Shown here piece by piece: positions 33,588 through 41,015 of a stretch of DNA of 64,000 bases; the first letter of the stretch is position 1; each line of letters opens with the position of its first letter. Source of the DNA: JANQIO01 sp965229625 (GTDB taxonomy: Bacteria; Pseudomonadota; Gammaproteobacteria; Pseudomonadales; Halieaceae); the NCBI GenBank assembly GCA_965229625.1, contig CBDDJJ010000001.1, forward strand, positions 1,426,001-1,490,000, in the 5' to 3' direction. A model generated the notes under the pieces. That model was not told the DNA's origin, made no database searches, and was given only the letters and a program-made list of their open reading frames with translations. The translations under genes were made by a program, and so were the position numbers.

Positions 33588-35482
33588 GCCGGCAGCCGCT
33601 CGTAAATCAAGGTGGCCAATGGCGGCAGGCTCACCACAACCGAGTGCTCACGACCATGGGCAGCGACGGGCTCGACGTCGGCACTGGCGTGGACCGGGTA
33701 GTCGCTGCCGCCATAGCTGCCGTTGTCGGTATTGAGGCGCAGCTGGAAGCGGCCCGGCGCCGGCACGCCGAGGCGGTATTGCTCATGGGGTACCGGCGTG
33801 AAATTGCAGACGGCGATGGCGGCATTGCCTGCGTCGTCCTGGCGCTGGTAGGCCACCACCGAGTTGCCGGTGTCACCGCCTTCCAGCCATTCAAAGCCCC
33901 GGGATTCGCAGTCCAACCGGTGCAGGGACGGCAGTTCGCGATAGAGCCGGTTGAGATCGCGCACCAGGGCCTGGACACCGGTGTGGGGTGCCTCATCCAG
34001 CAGGTGCCAGTCCAGCGGGCTGTCGTGATCCCACTCGCGCAGTTGGGCGAATTCGCCGCCCATGAACAACAGCTTCTTGCCAGGGTGAGTCCACATGAAG
34101 CCGTAGTAGGCGCGCAGATTGGCAAAACGCTGCCAGTCGTCCCCAGGCATGCGCCCGAGAAGGCTGCCCTTGCCGTGGACCACCTCGTCATGGCTCAGCG
34201 GCAGTACGTAGTTCTCACTGAAGGCGTAGCTGAGCCCAAAGGTAATGTCGTTGTGGTGATGGGTACGGTGCACAGGATCCCGGGACATGTACTGCAGGGT
34301 GTCATGCATCCAGCCCATGTTCCACTTGAAGCCAAAGCCGAGGCCGCCGTTGTCGGTCGGTTGTGACACGCCGGGCCAGGCGGTGGATTCCTCGGCAATG
34401 GTGGCGATACCGGGGAAGTTGGCGTAGACGCGTTCGTTGAGGCGGCGCAGGAAGGCAATAGCTTCCAGGTTCTCATTACCGCCTTGTTCGTTGGGAACCC
34501 ACTCCCCTTCCTCGCGGCTGTAATCCAGGTACAGCATGGAGGCCACCGCATCGACGCGCAGACCGTCGATATGAAACCCCTCCAGCCAGTAGTGGGCGTT
34601 ACTCAAGAGGAAGCTCAAAACCTCGTTGCGGCCCAGGTTGTAGATAAGGGTATTCCAGTCCTGGTGAAAGCCCTTGCGTGGGTCCTCATGCTCGTAAAGC
34701 GCGCTACCGTCAAAACGACCGAGGCCGTGGGGGTCGGTGGGGAAATGCGCGGGCACCCAGTCCTGCAGCACGCCGAGTCCAGCCTGGTGACAACAGTCGA
34801 TGAAGTACCGGTAGTCGTCAGGACTGCCAAACCGGCTGGTGGGAGCAAACATGCCCACCGGCTGATAACCCCAGGAGCCGTCGAAAGGGTATTCGCTCAT
34901 GGGCATGAGCTGCAGGTGGGTGAAGCCCATATCGCAGGCATAGCTCACCAACTCGTCAGCCAGCTCCCGGTAGCTCAGGTAGTGGCGGTCGGACCCACGT
35001 CGGCGCCAGGACCCCAGGTGTACCTCATAGATGGTGATGGGGGCGCGGCGATCCATGCGCGCCGCCCGCTGCGCCATCCACTCAGCGTCGCCCCAGGCGT
35101 GATCGGGCTCGGCGCAGACCACCGAGGCAGTGTCTCCGGGCTTCTGCATTTGCAGGGCATAGGGATCGGCTTTCAGGGGCAAAAGCCTGCCGTCGCGATC
35201 GGTGATCTCGAACTTGTACATGGTGCCCGCCGTCGCAGCGGCCACGTGACAGCTCCATAGACCGCTATCCCCGAGGCAGTTCATGGGGTCGGCGGTACCA
35301 TCCCAGTCATTAAAATCGCCCACTACCGCCACTCGCTGCGCGTTGGGCGCCCAGACGGTAAAGCGAACGCCGCTCTCCTCGGGATGCGCTCCCAGCCACT
35401 GCCAGGCGTGCTCGTGAGTCCCTTCACCAAACAGGTAGAGGTCGTCCGCAGATACGACACTTTGTTTTTCAACTGCAGCCAC
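33584..35482 (-). CDS. glgB: 1,4-alpha-glucan branching enzyme
   Basis: GH13_9 enzyme that makes alpha-1,6 branches in glycogen, about 632 residues from the GTG at 35480-35482. CBM48 ('GVRFTVWAPNAQRVAVVGDFNDWDG') precedes the barrel, with 'MPMSEYPFDGSWGYQPVG', 'HIDGLRVDAVASMLYLDYSR' (Asp nucleophile), 'IAEESTAWPGVS' (Glu) and 'LSHDEVVHGKGSL' (Asp). The frame stays open upstream to 35650, but that stretch reads as junk and holds the operator and a likely promoter, so the shorter product is preferred. It leads the operon glgB-glgX-glgP-malQ-amylase. No glgC or glgA is present. Confidence 0.93.
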   Translation of the reverse strand: MAAVEKQSVVSADDLYLFGEGTHEHAWQWLGAHPEESGVRFTVWAPNAQRVAVVGDFNDWDGTADPMNCLGDSGLWSCHVAAATAGTMYKFEITDRDGRLLPLKADPYALQMQKPGDTASVVCAEPDHAWGDAEWMAQRAARMDRRAPITIYEVHLGSWRRRGSDRHYLSYRELADELVSYACDMGFTHLQLMPMSEYPFDGSWGYQPVGMFAPTSRFGSPDDYRYFIDCCHQAGLGVLQDWVPAHFPTDPHGLGRFDGSALYEHEDPRKGFHQDWNTLIYNLGRNEVLSFLLSNAHYWLEGFHIDGLRVDAVASMLYLDYSREEGEWVPNEQGGNENLEAIAFLRRLNERVYANFPGIATIAEESTAWPGVSQPTDNGGLGFGFKWNMGWMHDTLQYMSRDPVHRTHHHNDITFGLSYAFSENYVLPLSHDEVVHGKGSLLGRMPGDDWQRFANLRAYYGFMWTHPGKKLLFMGGEFAQLREWDHDSPLDWHLLDEAPHTGVQALVRDLNRLYRELPSLHRLDCESRGFEWLEGGDTGNSVVAYQRQDDAGNAAIAVCNFTPVPHEQYRLGVPAPGRFQLRLNTDNGSYGGSDYPVHASADVEPVAAHGREHSVVVSLPPLATLIYERLPA

Positions 35483-35516
35483 AGGTAGATTTAACCCTGA
35501 AAAATCCGTGGAAAAC

Positions 35517-35545
35517 ACAGTAGGCAGGCCGCAAAGCGCTGGCAA
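35517..35545 (-). promoter_or_regulatory. Likely glgB operon promoter
   Basis: On the minus strand TTGCCA (35545-35540, 5/6), 17-bp spacer, TACTGT (35522-35517, 3/6). It would start RNA near 35510, about 28 nt before the GTG chosen for glgB. The LacI-type operator ends only 5 bp upstream of the -35. Confidence 0.45.
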
Positions 35546-35550
35546 TGGCT

Positions 35551-35564
35551 TGCATACGTATTCA
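35551..35564 (+). promoter_or_regulatory. LacI-type operator between glgB and lacI-type gene
   Basis: TGCATACGTATTCA, the exact reverse complement of the operator at 13562-13575. It lies between the divergent glgB operon and the regulator gene, where an autoregulated LacI-family protein would bind. Confidence 0.75.
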
Positions 35565-35677
35565 CGTAGCAGGCGAAATGTGCCTGTTTTCGACGCTGAT
35601 CCAGCGCGTTCCTGGCCGTTGCGCAAAGACCCGCAAATACAGACAATCAAGGCCTGTCAGTTCGGTGTACTGCTGTC

Positions 35678-36703
35678 ATGGCGGAAAGAAAGGCGACGTC
35701 CTTCGATATTGCGGCCAAGGCCGGTGTTTCCCAATCCACGGTGTCCCGCGCCCTGCGCGACAGCCCCCTGGTGAACCCGGAGACCCGCGCCCGGGTGCAG
35801 GCCATTGCCCGTGAGCTCAACTACCAGGTGGACCGCACTGCCAGCAGCCTGCGTACCGGCAATACCCGTACCCTCGCCCTGCTGCTGTTCGAAGACGCGC
35901 CGGAAGAAGCCTCACCCATCAACCCGTTTTTCCTGTCCATGCTGGGCAGCATCACCAAAGCCTGTTCCGATCACGATTACGACCTGCTGGTGTCTTTCCA
36001 GCACCCGGAAGAAGACTGGTACGCCCGCTACGAAGAGGCCCACCGGGCCGACGGATTGATCCTGCTCGGCTACGGCGACTACGTCAGCGCCCACCCGACC
36101 CTGCAGCGGTTGGCTGACTCCGGCGCCCACTGGGTTATCTGGGGCCCGCGGCTGAACTTCGAGCACGGTATCTGCGTGGGCTCGGACAACGCCCTGGGCG
36201 GCTACCTGGCGACCAGCCACCTGCTCAAGCTGGGTCGTCGCCGGATTGCCTTCCTGGGCTGCAACTCGGAGCAGGCACCGGAGTTTGCTGACCGCTACCG
36301 CGGCTATGGGGACGCGCTCGGGGAGTCGGGACTGACTGCGGATCCGGACCTGCAGGTCTATGCGGAGAGCTTCGAGGCCAGCGGCGCCAGCGCCGTCGAC
36401 AGCCTGCTGCAGGCCGGCCTGGAGTTTGATGCCCTGGTCTGCGCCAGCGACCTGATTGCCATCGGCGCGATGCACCACCTGCAGGAAAAAGGTGTCGATG
36501 TTCCAGGCGATGTGGCCATCGTCGGCTTCGACGATATCCAGGCCGCGGCTTACTGCAATCCCGCGCTGACCACGGTGCGGCAGGACGTGAAGCGCGCCGG
36601 GGAGACGCTGGTCAGCCTGTTGCTGGAACTGGTCGAGAGCGGCGACGAAACCTCACGGCTGCTGGAGCCCCAGCTCATCGTCCGCGAATCCTGTGGTAGC
36701 TAA
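35678..36703 (+). CDS. LacI-family transcription regulator of sugar genes
   Basis: 341 residues. The N-terminal helix-turn-helix and hinge run through 'SFDIAAKAGVSQSTVSRALRDS' and 'ARELNYQVDRTASSLRTGNT', followed by a periplasmic-binding-protein-like sugar domain ('GYLATSHLLKLGRRRIAFLG', 'DVAIVGFDDIQAA'). It is divergent from the glg operon. The shared 14-bp palindrome at its own promoter region and at the receptor/transporter and eda/hexR regions makes it the natural candidate to bind there. Possible promoter TTGCGC-17-GACAAT at 35619-35647. The inducer is probably a malto-oligosaccharide or glucose derivative (inference). Confidence 0.9.
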   Translation: MAERKATSFDIAAKAGVSQSTVSRALRDSPLVNPETRARVQAIARELNYQVDRTASSLRTGNTRTLALLLFEDAPEEASPINPFFLSMLGSITKACSDHDYDLLVSFQHPEEDWYARYEEAHRADGLILLGYGDYVSAHPTLQRLADSGAHWVIWGPRLNFEHGICVGSDNALGGYLATSHLLKLGRRRIAFLGCNSEQAPEFADRYRGYGDALGESGLTADPDLQVYAESFEASGASAVDSLLQAGLEFDALVCASDLIAIGAMHHLQEKGVDVPGDVAIVGFDDIQAAAYCNPALTTVRQDVKRAGETLVSLLLELVESGDETSRLLEPQLIVRESCGS

Positions 36704-36760
36704 AGATCCGAGAGACACGCTGTGTCGCAACTTATTAGTGCTTCGTAGGCCGGGCGCGAA

Positions 36761-36862
36761 CTGGGTGTCGGCCTCCACTGACACGCTAACAGCATGACGT
36801 CCATGTCTCGCTCGGCGCCAGCCCTCCATAGCTGGCGACGGTCCGTGGAGGCCGACACCCAG
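36761..36862. repeat. Composite palindromic repeat, copy A
   Basis: Long arms at 36761-36782 and 36841-36862 pair at 21 of 22 positions; between them lies a 58-bp core with its own hairpin GCCAGCCCTCCATAGCTGGC and the edge sequence ACGGTCCGTG. The core resembles that of copy B (58371-58484) while the outer arms are unrelated. It sits between the convergent ends of the LacI-type gene and edd and may also end both transcripts. The remaining parts of this 293-bp gap show no gene. Confidence 0.75.
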
Positions 36863-36996
36863 CTCACACCCTGTTACCAGGTAGCTTTAAATCGGGCCGG
36901 CAAAAGTCTCAAATCTTCGTTTAACTCGGTAAGAGCTCTCGGGGTGTCCGGGGGCCTGGCGCGTGGCTTCAGAGAGACAAAGACCGGGTTATAGAT

Positions 36997-38817
36997 TCAG
37001 GGATCGAAGCCCGCCTCGAATACCGATGCACCCAGCAGCGAGCCTGAGTTGTTGTCGCGGAAGGCGGCGAACAGGTTGCGGCCCAGGTTGAATTCCTCGG
37101 GCGGCGCCTCGGCCAGAGGCCGCGTGTTCCATTCCGCCGCATCCACCTCGACTTCCAGCGTTCCGGCGACCGCATCCAGGTTGATGATATCCCCGTCGCG
37201 CAGCTTGCCGATGGGTCCGCCCTGGGCGGCTTCCGGCGACAGGTGGATTGCCGCCGGGACCTTGCCGGAGGCGCCGGACATGCGCCCGTCGGTGACCAGC
37301 GCCACCTGGAAACCGCGGTCCTGCAGCACGCCCAGGTAAGGTGTCATCTTGTGCAACTCGGGCATGCCATTGGCGGCCGGCCCCTGGAAGCGCACCACGG
37401 CTACGAGGTCCTGCTCCAGTTCGCCGGCTTCGAAGGCGTCCTTCAGATCGTGCTGGCTGTGGAATACGCGACAGGGCGCGCGCACGACCCGGTGCTCCTC
37501 GGCCACGGCAGAGACCTTGATCACTGATTCGCCGAGATTGCCGGTCAGGCGCTTAAGGCCGCCTTCCGGGGCGAAGGCTTCCGCCACCCCGGTCAACACC
37601 GTGGTGTCGCCGGAGGTTTGCACCGTGCTGGACCAGCTTACGCCGCTGTCTCCGTCCGCCTCGGGTGCCCTGCACCAGGCCTCCAGGCCTTCACCCAGCA
37701 GGTTGACCACGTTTTCATTCAGCAGCCCGCCGTCGCGCAGTTCGCGCACCAGGAAAGCCATACCCCCGGCGGCCTGGAAATGATTGATGTCCGCCGACCC
37801 GTTGGGGTAGATGCGCGCCAGCAGCGGTACGGCGGCAGACAACTCATCCACGTCGCTGAGCACCAGCTCTATCCCTGCGGCGCGGGCAATCGCCACCATG
37901 TGCAACATGTGGTTGGTGGAGCCGCCGGTGGCCAACAGTGCCACCAGCGCATTGACGATGGACTCCTCACAGACCACCGCCGACAGCGGCCGATAATTGC
38001 CGGAGTCGTAGGTGCTTTCCACCAGGCTTTGCACGGTACGGCGGGTAAGCGCTGGCCGCAGTGGATCTTCCGGGTGCAGGAAGGAAGACCCTGGAAGTTG
38101 CACGCCCAGCATCTCCATCAATACCTGGTTGCTGTTGGCGGTGCCATAGAACGTACAGGTACCGGGTGAGTGGTAGCTGGCGGATTCAACGGCGAGCAAC
38201 TCGTCGCGGCTGGCCTTGCCTTCGGCATGACGCTGGCGCACCGCGGCCTTTTCCTTGTTGGGAATGCCGGAGGCCATGGGGCCGGAACCGATGAAGGCAA
38301 TCGGCAGGTGACCGAACTGCAGGGAGCCGATCATCATGCCAGGAACAATCTTGTCGCAGATGCCCAGGCACAGGGCTGCATCAAACAGGTTGTGGCTGAG
38401 GCCCACCGCGGTGGCCATGGCCACCACGTCGCGGCTGAACAGGCTGAGATCCATGCCGGGCTGGCCCTGGGTCACGCCGTCACACATTGCAGGCACACCG
38501 GAGGCCACCTGGGCGGTGCCGCCGAACTCGCGGGCGATCGCCTTGATGCGGTCCGGGTAGGTGGCCAGCGGCTGGTGGGCCGATAGCATGTCGTTGTAGG
38601 CATTGAGGATGCCGATGTTGACCGCCTGCATACCGGCGATCAGGGCTTTTTCTTCTTCGCCACAGGCGGCGTAGCCATGGGCCAGGTTGCCGCAGGACAG
38701 GCGTTTCTTGGGCGGCAACTCATCCATGGTCTGCTGGCAGCGGTCCAGGTAGCGACCGCGCCGGCCCCGGCTGCGTTGCTTGATGGTATCGGTAACTTTT
38801 TCTACAACAGGGTTCAT
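36997..38817 (-). CDS. edd: 6-phosphogluconate dehydratase
   Basis: First committed enzyme of the ED pathway: 6-phosphogluconate to 2-keto-3-deoxy-6-phosphogluconate, with a labile 4Fe-4S cluster. The 606-residue length is typical. Family stretches are 'NIGILNAYNDMLSAHQP', 'CDGVTQGQPGMDLSLFSRD', 'CDKIVPGMMIGSLQFG', 'GGSTNHMLHM' and 'TDGRMSGASGKVPAA'; cluster cysteines lie in the 'MCDGVTQG' and 'LGICDKIVPG' segments. It is the last gene of the gap-like/gap/ppc/zwf/pgl/edd run, 18 bp after pgl. The fragile cluster makes the nearby suf genes functionally relevant. Confidence 0.96.
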   Translation of the reverse strand: MNPVVEKVTDTIKQRSRGRRGRYLDRCQQTMDELPPKKRLSCGNLAHGYAACGEEEKALIAGMQAVNIGILNAYNDMLSAHQPLATYPDRIKAIAREFGGTAQVASGVPAMCDGVTQGQPGMDLSLFSRDVVAMATAVGLSHNLFDAALCLGICDKIVPGMMIGSLQFGHLPIAFIGSGPMASGIPNKEKAAVRQRHAEGKASRDELLAVESASYHSPGTCTFYGTANSNQVLMEMLGVQLPGSSFLHPEDPLRPALTRRTVQSLVESTYDSGNYRPLSAVVCEESIVNALVALLATGGSTNHMLHMVAIARAAGIELVLSDVDELSAAVPLLARIYPNGSADINHFQAAGGMAFLVRELRDGGLLNENVVNLLGEGLEAWCRAPEADGDSGVSWSSTVQTSGDTTVLTGVAEAFAPEGGLKRLTGNLGESVIKVSAVAEEHRVVRAPCRVFHSQHDLKDAFEAGELEQDLVAVVRFQGPAANGMPELHKMTPYLGVLQDRGFQVALVTDGRMSGASGKVPAAIHLSPEAAQGGPIGKLRDGDIINLDAVAGTLEVEVDAAEWNTRPLAEAPPEEFNLGRNLFAAFRDNNSGSLLGASVFEAGFDP

Positions 38818-38835
38818 AGTGCTTTCTTCGTAATC

Positions 38836-39534
38836 TCAGGGGGCGTAAAACACTTCCAGCGGGCTGTCTTCCCGGTAGAAGACCGAGCGAATCGGGTACT
38901 GGTAGATATCCTCCCCGGCCAGCGCGGCCTCCAGTACCTGCCACTTCCGTTCACCGCTGATGTGCAGATAAAGCTGGCGTGAGCGCAGCAGCGCCGCCAG
39001 GGACAGGGTCATGCGGTCATGGGGCGCAGCCGGCGGCCGCAGCGCCAGGCACAGGGCGTCACTGTGTGGATCGAGAGCGTCGGCGAGATTGTCGGCCGCG
39101 GGGAAGAAAGAGGCCGTGTGCCCATCCTCACCCATGCCCAGCACCGCCACGTCAATGGCCTCGGCAAAGGCCTCCAGCTTGTCGGCCACCTGGGCCGCAG
39201 CAGCAAACGCATCATCAACGGGGACTTTCATGCTGACCAGCTCGGCGGCCGCCGCATTGTTCTGCAGCAGGCACTCGCGGATCAGTGCAGTGTTGGAATC
39301 GACGTGGTCCTCCGACACCCAGCGTTCATCTACCTGGGTGACCAACACCCGGCTCCAGTCCAGGTCACACCAGGACAGCGCTTCAAACAGCGGCCTTGGC
39401 GTGGAGCCACCGGACACCGCCAGCGTGGCCACGTCGCGCAGGGCCAGGGCACCTTCGAGGCCCGAGGCAATGCACTCGGCCAGTGCTGCCGACAGCCCCT
39501 GGTTGCTTTCGAACTGGTAGATCTCAACAGCCAT
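38836..39534 (-). CDS. pgl: 6-phosphogluconolactonase
   Basis: 232-residue cytoplasmic hydrolase of the SugarP isomerase-like (DevB) family, opening 6-phosphogluconolactone. Motifs 'LAVSGGSTPRPLFEAL' (phosphate loop), 'TQVDERWV' and 'VLGMGEDGHTASFFP' are complete. It lies 11 bp after zwf and 18 bp before edd in the same operon, so lactone formed by Zwf is passed straight on. Confidence 0.95.
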   Translation of the reverse strand: MAVEIYQFESNQGLSAALAECIASGLEGALALRDVATLAVSGGSTPRPLFEALSWCDLDWSRVLVTQVDERWVSEDHVDSNTALIRECLLQNNAAAAELVSMKVPVDDAFAAAAQVADKLEAFAEAIDVAVLGMGEDGHTASFFPAADNLADALDPHSDALCLALRPPAAPHDRMTLSLAALLRSRQLYLHISGERKWQVLEAALAGEDIYQYPIRSVFYREDSPLEVFYAP

Positions 39535-39545
39535 CGCTCGCAGCC

Positions 39546-41015
39546 CTAGGCTTCATACCAGCTGCGCCCATCGCGAGCGACCAGGGCAATGGATTCCGAG
39601 GGGCCCCAGGTACCGGCGGAATAGTTCTTGGGCCGCATGCCGATGCGCTCCCAGGCGGCGCGAATCCCGTCGACCCAGCGCCAGGCTGCCTCCACTTCGT
39701 CGGCACGCACAAACAGGGTCGGGTTTTCGCGAATCACATCCAGCAGCAGGCGCTGGTAGGCATCCGGCGCGGCGCGCTCATTCTCCTCGGGGAAAGTCAG
39801 GTCCAGTGACACCTGTTGCAGGGGCAGGGCCATTTCCAGCCCGGCCTGCTTGTTCATCAGCTCCAGGCTGATGATTTCATCCGGCTGCAGGCGAATCACC
39901 ATGCGATTGCCGCTGTCGGACTGCAGCAACGGCCCGAAGATGGAGTGCGGCACCTGCTTGAATTCCACGACGATCTCCGCCAGCCGATGCTGGAGACGCT
40001 TGCCCGTGCGCAGGTAGAAAGGCACACCGGCCCAGCGCCAGTTGTCGATCTCGGCCTTCACCGCGACGAAGGTCTCGGTGTTGGAGATTTTCTCAGCGCC
40101 CTCCTCTTCCATGTACCCCACTACGGCTTCGCCTCGCACGGCACCCGCCGTGTACTGGCCGATCACGGTGTTGTTGCGCACCGCCTCGTCGGTCATGGGT
40201 CGCAGGCAGCTCAGCACTTTCACCTTTTCGTTGCGCACGTCTTCCGCGGACAGGTGCGCCGGCGGTTCCATGGCGGCCAGCGACAGCAGCTGCAACAGGT
40301 GGTTCTGCAACATGTCGCGCATGGCCCCGGCTTCCTCGTAGAAGCTCCAGCGGCCGGACACGCCGATGTTCTCGGCAACGGTGATCTGCACGTTGTCCAC
40401 GTAGCGGTTGTTCCATAGTGGCTCGATCACGGAATTGGCAAAGCGCAACGCCAACAGGTTCTGCACGGTTTCCTTGCCCAGGTAGTGATCGATGCGATAC
40501 ACCTGCTCCTCGGTAAAGATCGAGGTCAGCTCGCGGTTGATGTCCCGGAAGGATTCGAGGTTGGAGCCCAGCGGCTTTTCCACCACGATGCGCGTGGATG
40601 GCCGGACCAGGCCGGCGCCTTCCAGCGCCCGGCACACCGGCGCAAAGATATGCGGCGGCGTGGCGAGATAGACCACCAGGCCGCGCTCGGGATTGCCGAA
40701 GTGCTCCTGCAGGCCAGCCAGCGCCTCGGCCGAGGTGGCATCCGCCGAGTAGTAGTGCAGGTGTTCGACAAATGCCTGCCAGTGTTCCGGCTCGGCCGGG
40801 CCCCCGGGGTTGTAGTTGTCGAACCACTCCCTGACCAGGGCGAGGAACTCATCGCGCCCGGGCGACTTGCGCGCCAGGGCGACGATACGCACCTGGTCAC
40901 AGAGGGCATCACCGCGCCAGAGGGCATAGAGTGCCGGGTAGAGTTTGCGCAGGGCGAGATCGCCCTCGCCGCCCACGATCAACAGATCGCAGTTGGCGGA
41001 ACTGGCCACTTCCAT
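39546..41015 (-). CDS. zwf: Glucose-6-phosphate 1-dehydrogenase
   Basis: 489-residue NADP-dependent enzyme oxidising glucose-6-phosphate. The nucleotide loop is 'IVGGEGDLALRKLYPALY', a variant of the usual GASGDLA-x-RK; the substrate/catalytic motif 'RIDHYLGKE' and 'EKPLGSNLESF' are intact. Its ATG shares one base with the ppc stop (TGATG). The glycine-rich loop lacks the usual GASG serine position (GGEG), a mild oddity also seen in some other gammaproteobacterial Zwf proteins as I recall. Confidence 0.95.
   Translation of the reverse strand: MEVASSANCDLLIVGGEGDLALRKLYPALYALWRGDALCDQVRIVALARKSPGRDEFLALVREWFDNYNPGGPAEPEHWQAFVEHLHYYSADATSAEALAGLQEHFGNPERGLVVYLATPPHIFAPVCRALEGAGLVRPSTRIVVEKPLGSNLESFRDINRELTSIFTEEQVYRIDHYLGKETVQNLLALRFANSVIEPLWNNRYVDNVQITVAENIGVSGRWSFYEEAGAMRDMLQNHLLQLLSLAAMEPPAHLSAEDVRNEKVKVLSCLRPMTDEAVRNNTVIGQYTAGAVRGEAVVGYMEEEGAEKISNTETFVAVKAEIDNWRWAGVPFYLRTGKRLQHRLAEIVVEFKQVPHSIFGPLLQSDSGNRMVIRLQPDEIISLELMNKQAGLEMALPLQQVSLDLTFPEENERAAPDAYQRLLLDVIRENPTLFVRADEVEAAWRWVDGIRAAWERIGMRPKNYSAGTWGPSESIALVARDGRSWYEA

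Noticed and set aside
35483..35650. Upstream extension of glgB
   Set aside because: It covers the operator and a plausible promoter, and its translation has no similarity to the usual GlgB N-terminal domain.
39546..41015. Zwf as inactive because of the unusual GGEG nucleotide loop
   Set aside because: All other catalytic motifs, including RIDHYLGKE, are intact and the gene is embedded in an otherwise complete pathway.
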